Shown in pieces: positions 17,240 through 25,616 of a stretch of 64,000 nucleotides of DNA. Numbering within the stretch: position 1 is the first letter of the stretch; each line of letters opens with the position of its first letter. The notes under the pieces were generated by a model. It made no database searches. It was not told where the DNA came from and was given only the letters and a program-made list of their open reading frames with translations. This DNA comes from an uncultured Lachnospiraceae bacterium (GTDB taxonomy: Bacteria > Bacillota > Clostridia > Lachnospirales > Lachnospiraceae): NCBI GenBank assembly GCA_910578885.1, contig CAJTSH010000003.1:81771-145770 (forward strand). Reading direction: 5' to 3'. A program made the translations under genes and the position numbers.

Positions 17240-18706
17240 TTATGCCTCCTCATAAAAGTCTATGACCGATCCGTCGATTGCGTTGATCAATATCGGGTTC
17301 GTATACACATCCGCATACCCGTCCCCACCCCGGAACCAGACATCTGCCATCCTCCAAACCGGAACATAGCTAAAATACCCCTCATGCTCTTTATCCCTCA
17401 TTCTCAAATAAATAAGTTCCAGACTATCACGTGTGCCAGAGAAATCATCCAATTCTATCTGCTCCTTCATGATCTCCTGAATCACATTTATTGGGAGCAT
17501 CTCAATTTCCTCTGATACACCAATCGTTTCTACTGGATTCTGGCCCCTCATTCCGATAACACCCTTATCGTTTATATAGATCTCCAGACGGGCTTTCATA
17601 GAATACCGTATCTCTTCCGCGCCCTTCTTCCTACTGAAATACCGATCCGTCTCCTGTGTTCCGTATCTCGTAAATGACACAGAATCTATCCCTGCATCAA
17701 AGAGGAACACATAACCATCCGCCACATAGTCAGCCATATCGTTTCCTGTATCCGCACCGGTCCGCCAGCCAAGCGGCTCTGCATAGACATATGCGGGATA
17801 TTCCAGCTTCAGCTCTTTTAGAAAGCTCTCTGCCTGCTCTCTCGCCTCTTCCTCCGAAAGCTTACACCTGTTCTCTACTGCCAAATTGCGCTCCAAAGCT
17901 TTATAGTTTAAGTTCTCAACTGCTTTTACCTCCTCAGGGCAGAACCGGTATAAATCCTTTGCCGTAAATAAAATCTCCTTACAGCGGCAGCATATGACAA
18001 AACCATCTTCATTCTGATCCCCCGCGCTCTTCACAAATGGACGATTGCGGAATTGCTGATACTCCGCCATCTTATCCGGAACCTCACCCACATCATACTC
18101 CAAAAAGGACAGCTCATAGGACTCCCCCGCATATGTCCCCAGATACGCCGCGGCATCATACCCGTCTGCCGGCGTATAGGTTTCCCCCGCTGTTTTCAGC
18201 GCCTCTTCATAGATGGAAAGCTCTTTCTCCCAATCCGTTCCATCCTCAGAACCGGATTGCCGCATCACCTCACAATATTCACGCCGTTCCTCTAGTTCCT
18301 TCTTCGGAAGATATTCAACATCGCCATAATAAATTTCCCCATCTCTAAAGATACGTTCTGTCAATTGTTTCTTATATGCCGTATCAAGCTCTAATTCTTT
18401 TACCTCGGCGACAAACATTTGTTCCACATCGGGGACAGAAATATCTACCTCCACATATCCCCCGGACTCCTCTCCCTCCTCATTTACCCGTGTCCAACTC
18501 TCTTTCCAATACTTCACATCCGCAAACTGCTTCAGCCCCTTCTTCCCTCTGCTGACTGTATTGCTTACGCTGTTTTCTTTCTGTGCGCTCTCTGTCGCAC
18601 CTTCCATACTGTAATCCACCGTTTTCTCTTTGCAGCCTGCAAGCAGGTTCACGCTAAGGCACAAAAGCAGCCCATATGCATATTTTCTTTTTATCTCTCT
18701 TCTCAT
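17240..18706 (-). CDS. Array lipoprotein, paralog 5
   Basis: 488 residues with lipobox LLAGC; GGAG lies just before the ATG. Contains VEQMFVAEVKELELD, PKKELEERREYCE, CPEEVKA, EEAREQAESFLKELKLEY, INDKGVIGMRGQNPVE, YSYVPVWRM and the tail INAIDGSVIDFYEEA. The N-terminal coding DNA is almost the same as in paralog 4. The region before ELIYLRMR is shorter than in other members (IELDDFSGTRDSL). It ends 9 nt before paralog 4 and is presumably co-transcribed. Function unknown. Confidence 0.85.
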   Translation of the reverse strand: MRREIKRKYAYGLLLCLSVNLLAGCKEKTVDYSMEGATESAQKENSVSNTVSRGKKGLKQFADVKYWKESWTRVNEEGEESGGYVEVDISVPDVEQMFVAEVKELELDTAYKKQLTERIFRDGEIYYGDVEYLPKKELEERREYCEVMRQSGSEDGTDWEKELSIYEEALKTAGETYTPADGYDAAAYLGTYAGESYELSFLEYDVGEVPDKMAEYQQFRNRPFVKSAGDQNEDGFVICCRCKEILFTAKDLYRFCPEEVKAVENLNYKALERNLAVENRCKLSEEEAREQAESFLKELKLEYPAYVYAEPLGWRTGADTGNDMADYVADGYVFLFDAGIDSVSFTRYGTQETDRYFSRKKGAEEIRYSMKARLEIYINDKGVIGMRGQNPVETIGVSEEIEMLPINVIQEIMKEQIELDDFSGTRDSLELIYLRMRDKEHEGYFSYVPVWRMADVWFRGGDGYADVYTNPILINAIDGSVIDFYEEA

Positions 18707-18712
18707 TTTCTC

Positions 18713-19114
18713 CTATACCTCCTCATAAAAATCTATAACCGAACCGTCGATTGCGTTAATCAATACTTGATTACTAATACCAGTAATCCTCCCACTTACA
18801 TCCCTTACCACATCAGCAAGCCTCCATGCCGGAACATAGCTGTAGTATCCTTGGTTCTTCCTATCTCTCATCCGAAAATAAATCAATTCCATTTCATTTA
18901 AATCCACTGTGCTGCCGATAGATGCCAGAAAAGAAAAACGAAAGATTCCAAGATGATTTGTCAGCTGCTCCGCTCCGTTTTTTCCTCCCCGTGACTGTTC
19001 GGCTTCTTCAGCTTCGTCTATATCATAATTTACATTTCTATCTGCACACCCTGCCAAAGACAAGCAGCCCGCCAATCCCATGCCGATACACCGTACCAAT
19101 AGTTGTCTCTTCAT
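18713..19114 (-). CDS. Array lipoprotein, paralog 6, internally deleted in frame
   Basis: Only 133 residues. Residues 1-48 are a signal peptide with lipobox SLAGC and linker resembling paralog 7; residues from EQLTNHLG onward correspond to the last about 85 residues of paralog 7 (KEQLTNHMG, ELNEMELIYFRMRD, YSYVPAWRL, INAIDGSVIDFYEEV). About 330 codons are missing without a frameshift. The start has the same GAGGAGAA and 14-nt geometry as paralog 7. It could be a working mini-lipoprotein consisting of the C-terminal domain alone, or a gene on its way to loss. Confidence 0.8.
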   Translation of the reverse strand: MKRQLLVRCIGMGLAGCLSLAGCADRNVNYDIDEAEEAEQSRGGKNGAEQLTNHLGIFRFSFLASIGSTVDLNEMELIYFRMRDRKNQGYYSYVPAWRLADVVRDVSGRITGISNQVLINAIDGSVIDFYEEV

Positions 19115-19138
19115 GTACCATTCTCCTCTTCACAGTAC

Positions 19139-20539
19139 CTATGTCTCTTCAAAAAAATCTATCATTGAACCATCAATTGCATTAATCAATACCTGATTTT
19201 GAATACTATCAACTCTCCTGCTTCCATCCCTCAACACATAGGCAAGTCTCCATGCCGGTACATAGCTGTAACATCCCAGCTTCTTTCCATCTCTCATCCG
19301 AAAGTAAATCAATTCCATTTCATTCAATTCAATCGTGTTGCCACTCATCGGGAAAGTAAAGCGGAAAAATCCCATATGATTTGTCAGTTGTTCCTTTATA
19401 ATGCCTTGAATGTCTTCCAATGCCAAAAGCTCCACCCCCTTTGAAACGCTAATTGCTTCGACCGGATTAAATACCTTTGCCCCAATCACTCCAGCGTCGG
19501 TCACATGAACTGCCACGCGTGCATTTAGCGAATACTGTGATGCCTCCGTTTCTTTCCGCTTCGTATTAAAATTCCAGTAATCCTCTTCTGTTCCATATTC
19601 CATAAAAGCCATATCGTCAATACCAAAGCCAAAATATAACACATAGCCCTCTGCAGTCCACTCCGACTCCTTTACCTTATCCCCCCAAACCAAAAACTCT
19701 GAATAGGCATAGGCTAAATCCCCCAATTCTAAATCATCCACGAAGCTTTGCGCTTCTTTCTTTGCTTCTTCCTCAGAAAGTTTGCATAAATTTTCTGTCA
19801 TAATGCCGTGTAACTCCCAATCCCAAGCCTCATATGTCAAATTTTCTGTCTCACGGAATTTCTGCGGACAAACTTGATAGACATCCTTCGGCGAAATAAT
19901 CATGCTCTTGTTTCTTCTGCTAATCACCATGCTCTCTTCCGTAAAACGCTGATCTTCCATAAAACTTAGCTTATATGGAATCCCTGCACGTTTTCCCCAA
20001 TATTCATTCATTGAAAAATCTTCAGCCAGTGTATAGGTATCCTTCGCCTCCTTCAGCGCAGCATCACATTCCTTCATTTTTTCTTTCAACTGCAGATTTG
20101 CCAAATCCCAGCTATTAGCCTTATACAATAATTTGCACTCAGCGCGCAGCTCTGCCAGCTCTTTCCTGGTCATATGCGAAATATCGTTGTAATACACTTC
20201 TTCATCATCAAAAACCTGTTTTACCATACTCTTTTTATATTTTTTATCATATCCCGTTTCTTTCACCTCTAACACAGACATCTGCTCTGCCGTAGGCACA
20301 ATGATATCTGCATCAATCGAAATCACCGCCGTATTCCCCTTCGAGGTCTTCACTGTCCATTCGTCCGTCCACGCCTCAGCGCCCGCAAACTGCTTCACTC
20401 CGGTTTTTCCTCTTTGGAACCGTCCGGCTTCCGTTGCTCCATCTATATCATAATTTACATTTTTATCTGCACACCCTGCAAAAGATAAGCAGCCTGCCAA
20501 TCCTATACTGATACACTGTATCAATAATTTTCTCTTCAT
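19139..20539 (-). CDS. Array lipoprotein, paralog 7 (first gene of the array)
   Basis: 466 residues with lipobox SFAGC and GAGGAGAA before the ATG. Contains AEQMSVLEVKETGYDKKYKK, TRKELAELRAECK, CPQKFRETENLTY, EEEAKKEAQSFVDDLEL, YSYVPAWRL and the most diverged tail in the array, INAIDGSMIDFFEET. It is the first gene on the minus strand of the block that runs to 3400 with gaps mostly under 30 nt, so transcription of all array genes and the ABC exporter may begin upstream of it. Function unknown. Confidence 0.85.
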   Translation of the reverse strand: MKRKLLIQCISIGLAGCLSFAGCADKNVNYDIDGATEAGRFQRGKTGVKQFAGAEAWTDEWTVKTSKGNTAVISIDADIIVPTAEQMSVLEVKETGYDKKYKKSMVKQVFDDEEVYYNDISHMTRKELAELRAECKLLYKANSWDLANLQLKEKMKECDAALKEAKDTYTLAEDFSMNEYWGKRAGIPYKLSFMEDQRFTEESMVISRRNKSMIISPKDVYQVCPQKFRETENLTYEAWDWELHGIMTENLCKLSEEEAKKEAQSFVDDLELGDLAYAYSEFLVWGDKVKESEWTAEGYVLYFGFGIDDMAFMEYGTEEDYWNFNTKRKETEASQYSLNARVAVHVTDAGVIGAKVFNPVEAISVSKGVELLALEDIQGIIKEQLTNHMGFFRFTFPMSGNTIELNEMELIYFRMRDGKKLGCYSYVPAWRLAYVLRDGSRRVDSIQNQVLINAIDGSMIDFFEET

Positions 20540-20624
20540 GTACCTTTCTCCTCTTCGTTCACTGTTCCTTATAGACTAATACTATCCCTGCGCTGTAAAC
20601 AACTTGTATCTGCCTGTAATTGGG

Positions 20625-20663
20625 TAAAAAAAACAGGATACCTTTTTTAAGATTTCCTGTTTT
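20625..20663 (-). terminator. Intrinsic terminator after the anchored protein gene at 20761
   Basis: On the minus strand AAAACAGGA and TCCTGTTTT form a 9-bp stem followed by a T run. It separates the OmpR-type operon from the lipoprotein array, so the array must have its own promoter within 20540-20625; I found no convincing match there. Confidence 0.7.
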
Positions 20664-20760
20664 GCCGATATCATATCGTTTCAAAATCACTGATTGTTGT
20701 GTCAAGGTTTTCAAAATATTATAAAGATATATGTCATATTAAACGTGTCAGAACAAACAT

Positions 20761-21573
20761 CTAATCCACCGGACAAAGCCCAAGCAAATACCGGCGTGCA
20801 GAAAACGCCTGTATCACATAATAGCTTTCCTCCACCAAGTCCGCCTGCGCCAGCGCCATCCATTGCAGCTCTGATGTATCGGTATTGGGAAACGTCAGAT
20901 AATTTGACAGACTCTGCTCCGGTATGGCAAGCTTTACCGTTTCGATTTCATCTTCGGAATCCTGCCGCAGCAGAACCGGAATCCGGTTTCTGCGCAGACC
21001 GCTCACATCTAACTCCCCTTCTACTTCCGCTTCCAGAAGAAAAATCGTACCGTCCTCCAGCATACACACCCTATGGCTGTCCACGCCGTCATATTTATGA
21101 AACGAAATATCCCAATAGTATGCGGCATACGTATCAAAGGTTGTATCCACCGCCTTATAAAATTTTGCATCCCATGTATACCAATTCCCATAGTCGGTTT
21201 GCAGGCTGACAGGATAGTGTCCTTCTTGGTAGAGCGTCTCCATCTGTTCTTTTGCCATTTGTACTGCTTCATAAGCTGCTATTGTCCGCTCATAGGACGC
21301 AGCTTCGCGGATGGCGCTCTCCCACCTTCCGGTAATTAGCTGCAGTTTCTGATAAGTTCCGAGCTGTGCGGATGCGTTGCGGGCAATCGCCATATTTGCC
21401 GCAGAATAATACTTTGCAGGAGCTGCCGCCACAAGAGACAATTCCCTCTCACTCTGCCAGAACAGCAACTGTCCCGGCAGGAGCGTTCCGACTAATGCAA
21501 GAGCCAAGATCAGACCGCACAGAATCCGATAGACATATTTTCTTTTTCCGGAGAACCGTTTATTTCGTTTCAT
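20761..21573 (-). CDS. Membrane-anchored extracytoplasmic protein of a two-component operon
   Basis: 270 residues: a basic start, one membrane segment (residues about 15-38), then an outside domain with no motif I recognise. The start overlaps the stop of the histidine kinase gene by 14 nt, so translation is coupled and the protein probably belongs to the same signalling system, for example as an accessory that modulates the kinase (as YycH/YycI do for WalK), though no homology is claimed. A terminator follows at 20625. Its position next to the lipoprotein array suggests a shared envelope function. Confidence 0.7.
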   Translation of the reverse strand: MKRNKRFSGKRKYVYRILCGLILALALVGTLLPGQLLFWQSERELSLVAAAPAKYYSAANMAIARNASAQLGTYQKLQLITGRWESAIREAASYERTIAAYEAVQMAKEQMETLYQEGHYPVSLQTDYGNWYTWDAKFYKAVDTTFDTYAAYYWDISFHKYDGVDSHRVCMLEDGTIFLLEAEVEGELDVSGLRRNRIPVLLRQDSEDEIETVKLAIPEQSLSNYLTFPNTDTSELQWMALAQADLVEESYYVIQAFSARRYLLGLCPVD

Positions 21574-23002
21574 AGAAAATCACCCTCATTGTTGTTCCTT
21601 CTCCTTGTACACTCTCTACCTGCAAAACTGCCTGATGCCGCTTTATAATCAATGCGGTAAGCGACAGACCAAGCCCTGCGCCGCCTTCCTTACGTGAACG
21701 GGATTTATCCACCATATAGAATTCGTCGCAGATATGTGCCGCATCCTCCTTCGACATTCCGATTCCGTAATCTGTCACCCTCAAGGAGTAAACCGGTTTA
21801 CAGTCATTTTCCAATATTTCTCCATCCTTACAGCTTCTCCCGATCAGCTCAATAACCGAGCCTTCTTCCGACGCCTTTCTTGCATTGTCAATCAGATTCA
21901 TGCAGACCGTAATCAAAAGCTCCTTGTCGCCCATAACCACTGCCGGCTCAACATCCGCCTTTAACTCTATCTGCTTTCTTTCCAGTATCGGAACCGCTAT
22001 CCGGAGCAGTTCTCTTTGCAAGTCATCCGTATGGACCGGTGTTTTTTCTATCTCATGCCGATTCAGATAAATCAGCTCAAACAGCTTGCCCGACATTGCT
22101 TCTAAGCGTTTCCCTTCCGAGAAAATGTAATTCGACGCCATCATCAGCTCTTCTCTGGAAAGCTCCATTGAGCGCAGCATATCGGCATATCCGATGATGG
22201 TGGTCATCGGCGTCTTAATCTCATGCGTAAAATCCGCAACGAACTGTTCTCTGCGGTGAATCATATCATTTAATTCCTCCACGCGTTCCCTGATCGCACC
22301 TGCCATCACATTTACATTTTCCGCCAACTGGCCTACTTCATCCCTGCCGGCAGCCTTCAGATGAATCTCATAATTCCCCGCCGTAATTTCCCCCGTCACC
22401 TGATTCAGCTTCTCCAACGGTCTGGTCAAAAGCATACTGATCAGATACATGAGAACGGAAGCCGAGAGCACAATGCCCAAAGTAAGCATGCGGAAATATT
22501 GAATCTGTTCTTCCAGCATATTATAAGCGTCCGATGCTTCCTGTTTACTGATAATGCAGAGCTGCCGTTTATCTACATTGCTATAAGAGGTAACATAGAT
22601 AAAATACTGTTCTTTCTCCCTGCATATCATATAATTTTTTCCCCCGACATCCAATTCCTCAAAAAGTGATTCACTAATATGTGCTTCCTCCCCATCACTG
22701 GAATACACGTAAGCGTCTGCATACCTCACATAAAGCGAGGAGGATTCTACGAACATTCCTCCCATCACACGTTCCGCTATTTCAGAAAGCGATTCCGAAA
22801 TGCGCACATTTCCATTATTTATCATCTGAAGAAGCTCATATTCCACCGAGGACTGAACCAGATTATTCTCCACGATCGCATTCCTTAGCTGCGTATTCTG
22901 CGCCAGCTCAAAGTTTTTGCGGATCATAAAATAACCCACTAACCACAGGCTTAGAGACAGCAAAATCAGATTTGTCAATAAGACCTTATACCGAAACTTC
23001 AT
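21560..23002 (-). CDS. Sensor histidine kinase, OmpR-partner type
   Basis: 480 residues. An N-terminal membrane segment, an outside sensor domain of about 130 residues, a second segment near 168-190 and a HAMP domain (LTRPLEKLNQ...DEVGQLAENVN) lead to HisKA with the phosphoacceptor in FTHEIKTPMTTIIGY, and a HATPase domain (NLIDNARKA, DYGIGMS, GGAGLGLSL). The start overlaps the response regulator gene by 17 nt and has GAGGAGG upstream. Its target is unknown; the array-ABC operon next to it is the obvious candidate. Confidence 0.93.
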   Translation of the reverse strand: MKFRYKVLLTNLILLSLSLWLVGYFMIRKNFELAQNTQLRNAIVENNLVQSSVEYELLQMINNGNVRISESLSEIAERVMGGMFVESSSLYVRYADAYVYSSDGEEAHISESLFEELDVGGKNYMICREKEQYFIYVTSYSNVDKRQLCIISKQEASDAYNMLEEQIQYFRMLTLGIVLSASVLMYLISMLLTRPLEKLNQVTGEITAGNYEIHLKAAGRDEVGQLAENVNVMAGAIRERVEELNDMIHRREQFVADFTHEIKTPMTTIIGYADMLRSMELSREELMMASNYIFSEGKRLEAMSGKLFELIYLNRHEIEKTPVHTDDLQRELLRIAVPILERKQIELKADVEPAVVMGDKELLITVCMNLIDNARKASEEGSVIELIGRSCKDGEILENDCKPVYSLRVTDYGIGMSKEDAAHICDEFYMVDKSRSRKEGGAGLGLSLTALIIKRHQAVLQVESVQGEGTTMRVIFYETK

Positions 23003-23657
23003 GTGCCTCCTCCAACCGATACCCGGCTTTAAAAACGGTCTTTATCGCATCCTTCAAATCCAGCTTTTTGCGAAGCCGCTGGATATGCAAATCCAGTGTC
23101 CTGGATTCTACAGAATATTCCGTTCCCCATATTTCTTCGTAAATACGCTCCCGGAACAGCGTAATATTGCGGTTGCGCATCAACAGAATCAAAAGCCCCA
23201 GCTCCTTTGGCGTAAGTATCACTTCTTTTCCCGCTTTCGTCACCTTTTGGTTTTCCGCATCTACTACAATATCTGCAAATGTCAGAAGCTGCCCCGCCTT
23301 ATGATATCTGCGGAGCACAATATTGACCCTTGCCAAGAGTTCGACAATTTCAAATGGTTTTACCATATAGTCTTCTGCACCAGACGTCAGCCCTTTTACC
23401 CGATCCTCCAACGAAGATTTTGCCGTCAGGAAAATTGCTGGGATTTTCAACGAACGAATATATTCCATCAGCTCGAATCCATCGACATGCGGGAGCATGA
23501 TATCCAGAATAACCAAATCAAAGCTCTGCTCTTCCAAAATGTCTGCCGCTTCTAGTCCGTCATATGCGCAGGTACAGCCATAACCCGCTTTCGTCAGATT
23601 TAAGCGTATCAAATCCGAAATCGGCTTTTCGTCCTCTACAATCAATATCTGAATCAT
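22986..23657 (-). CDS. Response regulator, OmpR/PhoB family
   Basis: 223 residues from ATG 23657, preceded by AAGGAG; the longer frame from 23693 lacks a ribosome binding site. A receiver domain with DLVILDIMLP (phosphoacceptor Asp) and a switch Lys in MVKPFE is followed by a winged helix with the ESRTLDLHIQRLRKKL recognition region. First gene of a three-gene operon (regulator, kinase, anchored protein). Confidence 0.95.
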   Translation of the reverse strand: MIQILIVEDEKPISDLIRLNLTKAGYGCTCAYDGLEAADILEEQSFDLVILDIMLPHVDGFELMEYIRSLKIPAIFLTAKSSLEDRVKGLTSGAEDYMVKPFEIVELLARVNIVLRRYHKAGQLLTFADIVVDAENQKVTKAGKEVILTPKELGLLILLMRNRNITLFRERIYEEIWGTEYSVESRTLDLHIQRLRKKLDLKDAIKTVFKAGYRLEEAHEVSV

Positions 23658-23701
23658 GATAAATTTCTCCTTACTTCCCCTGGCGGCTCTCACTGCCCCA
23701 A

Positions 23702-23740
23702 ATTATATGATAGGATGAATTTGTATCCTTTTTGTATCTA
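23702..23740 (-). promoter_or_regulatory. Promoter with direct repeats upstream of the OmpR-type regulator
   Basis: A perfect TATAAT lies at 23702-23707. Where the -35 box should be, the minus strand carries two GATACAAA direct repeats 11 bp apart (23720-23740). Tandem repeats one helical turn apart that overlap -35 are the usual layout of OmpR-family sites, so autoregulation is likely. Confidence 0.55.
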
Positions 23741-23761
23741 AGACCGGAAGCAGTGATGCCC

Positions 23762-23803
23762 AAAACTTAAAACTTCCGGTACAGAACTTGTCCATACCGG
23801 AAG
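23762..23803 (-). terminator. Intrinsic terminator after dapL
   Basis: On the minus strand CTTCCGGTA and TACCGGAAG form a 9-bp stem with a 13-nt loop, followed by TTTTAAGTTTT. It lies 35 nt after the dapL stop. Confidence 0.75.
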
Positions 23804-23837
23804 CTTTCTCATGTGACATTTGCCACAGACTTATTCT

Positions 23838-25052
23838 TTACAGCGCTTTAATCCGCTCCAAAGCCGCAACTGTATTCTCATAACTTCCAAACGCAGTCAA
23901 TCTAAAATATCCTTCGCCGCTCGGACCGAATCCCGAACCCGGCGTTCCGACCACATTGGCATTTTCCAGTAAATAATCAAAGAACTCCCATGAGGTCATC
24001 TTCTCCGGCGTCTTTAACCAGATATACGGTGCATTAACGCCGCCATATACCTCGTATCCGGCATCTTGTAAACCGTTCTTAATGGTCGCAGCATTCTTCA
24101 TATAATAAGCCACCTGCTCCTTAAGCTGTGCCTTGCCTGCTTCGGAATAGACCGCCTCGCCAGCTCTCTGTACAATATATGGCGCACCGTTGAACTTGGT
24201 TCCATGCCGTCTTGCCCACATGCTATGCAAGGATACTTCACCGCATTTCAGCTCCTTGGGAACTACGGCATAGCCAAGACGCACGCCGGTAAATCCTGCA
24301 TTCTTGGAAAAGCTCTTTAACTCAATGGCACAAGTCTTTGCCCCTTCGCACTCATAAATAGAATGCGCAACATCTTCTTCGGATATGTACGCCTCATAAG
24401 CGCCGTCGTAAATAATCACTGCGCCAACCTTATTCGCATAATCCACCCACTCCTGAAGCTGCGCTTTGGTAACTGTAGTTCCGGTCGGGTTGTTCGGAAG
24501 GCACAAATAAATGATATCCGGCGTCTCTTTCGGGAATTCCGGTACAAAATTGTTCTCTCTTGTGCATGGCATGTAAATCACATTGCTCCATTTCTCAGCC
24601 GCCATGTCGTAGGTTCCCGTTCTTCCTGCCATCGCATTAGAATCCACATAAACCGGATAAACCGGATCGCACACTGCAATTTTGTTATTTACAGAGAAAA
24701 TCTCCTGAATATTTCCTGAATCGCTCTTTGCGCCATCCGATACAAAAATTTCATCCGCTGTAATGTTACAGCCTCTTGCCTCATAGTCATTTTTCGCAAT
24801 TGCAGATCTTAAAAATTCATAGCCTAAATCAGGCGCATATCCACGAAATGTCTCTGCATTTGCCATTTCATCCACAGCTTTATGCAATGCTTCGATAATT
24901 GCAGGCGCAAGCGGCTGTGTTACATCCCCGATTCCGAGACGGATAATGCTTTTCTCCGGATTCGCTTCTGTAAATGCATTGACTTTTTTGCCAATCGTAC
25001 TGAAAAGATAGCTTCCCGGCAGTTTCTGATAATTGTCGTTTACTTGATACAT
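23838..25052 (-). CDS. dapL: LL-diaminopimelate aminotransferase
   Basis: 404 residues, the normal length. It converts tetrahydrodipicolinate directly to LL-diaminopimelate with glutamate, a one-step branch of lysine and peptidoglycan precursor synthesis found in Clostridia, chlamydiae and plants. Visible features are the N-terminal block YQKLPGSYLFSTIGKKV, RLGIGDVTQPL, the PLP-phosphate region DGAKSDSGNIQ, YPVYVDSNAMAG, PNNPTGT and the Schiff-base lysine in SFSKNAGFTGVRLGY. It is the DapL type rather than general class I aminotransferases. It appears to be a single-gene unit, ended by the terminator at 23762. Confidence 0.95.
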   Translation of the reverse strand: MYQVNDNYQKLPGSYLFSTIGKKVNAFTEANPEKSIIRLGIGDVTQPLAPAIIEALHKAVDEMANAETFRGYAPDLGYEFLRSAIAKNDYEARGCNITADEIFVSDGAKSDSGNIQEIFSVNNKIAVCDPVYPVYVDSNAMAGRTGTYDMAAEKWSNVIYMPCTRENNFVPEFPKETPDIIYLCLPNNPTGTTVTKAQLQEWVDYANKVGAVIIYDGAYEAYISEEDVAHSIYECEGAKTCAIELKSFSKNAGFTGVRLGYAVVPKELKCGEVSLHSMWARRHGTKFNGAPYIVQRAGEAVYSEAGKAQLKEQVAYYMKNAATIKNGLQDAGYEVYGGVNAPYIWLKTPEKMTSWEFFDYLLENANVVGTPGSGFGPSGEGYFRLTAFGSYENTVAALERIKAL

Positions 25053-25136
25053 GCTTTTTTCCTCTTTTCTCTTTCTCTATTTCTATTTCTTGCAATCAGC
25101 CCATTCGGGCAGTATAAGGTCTGGCAATTCTATTTT

Positions 25137-25575
25137 TTAATATGAAGCTATTAAATTTTGTTCGTCTATTGCTTCCACTTCTTCCACAGTGAACCCTGTT
25201 ACCTCTGCAATATCCTCATTGCTGAATTTCCCCATTTTTTTCATTTTAATTATCATCAAAATTTTTTCCTCTCTCTTTTCTTTATCAATCAAATCCTCCA
25301 TAATTTGGCACATATCTTCTACTCCTTTCACATCCTCTTTATAATACCTTACCTGTTCCGCTAACACTTTGTAATACATATCGTCTGGATTCCTACACGA
25401 AAAATCATGCATAAGTTTCCTTATCGGACTATCATCACGATATGCTCCGTTCAAATATATAATATCACATAACTTTCCGGAAGATTATCATAATTTTCGT
25501 CCTTCACAAGCAACTCTGCATCTATCATGCTGCTATTATATCTAGCCCGTCTTACTCCTGCACCTTCTTTTACAA
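25137..25575 (-). pseudogene. Rpn-family (PD-(D/E)XK) nuclease/transposase remnant
   Basis: The C-terminal open part (from 25454) reads NGAYRDDSPIRKLMHDFSC, NPDDMYYKVLAEQVRYYKE and a helical tail, typical of Rpn family recombination-promoting nucleases. Upstream in another frame the minus strand still encodes GAGVRRARYNSSMIDAE and YDNLPESYV, which normally precede it. The nuclease motif region and about 40 residues between ESYV and IIYLNGAYR are gone, with a frameshift at the join. So it is a decayed gene, not a small protein. Confidence 0.75.
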
Positions 25576-25616
25576 CCATTACAGTACCACAAAACCTTTA
25601 CCTTTTCAACATTTCC

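Noticed and set aside
11020..20539. CRISPR-like or satellite repeat array
   Set aside because: The repeats are gene ends of paralogous coding genes about 1.5 kb apart, not short direct repeats with spacers.
20540..20760. Precursor peptide gene (bacteriocin or lanthipeptide) linked to the ABC array
   Set aside because: No short frame with a leader motif and ribosome binding site was found there, only a terminator and A/T-rich sequence.
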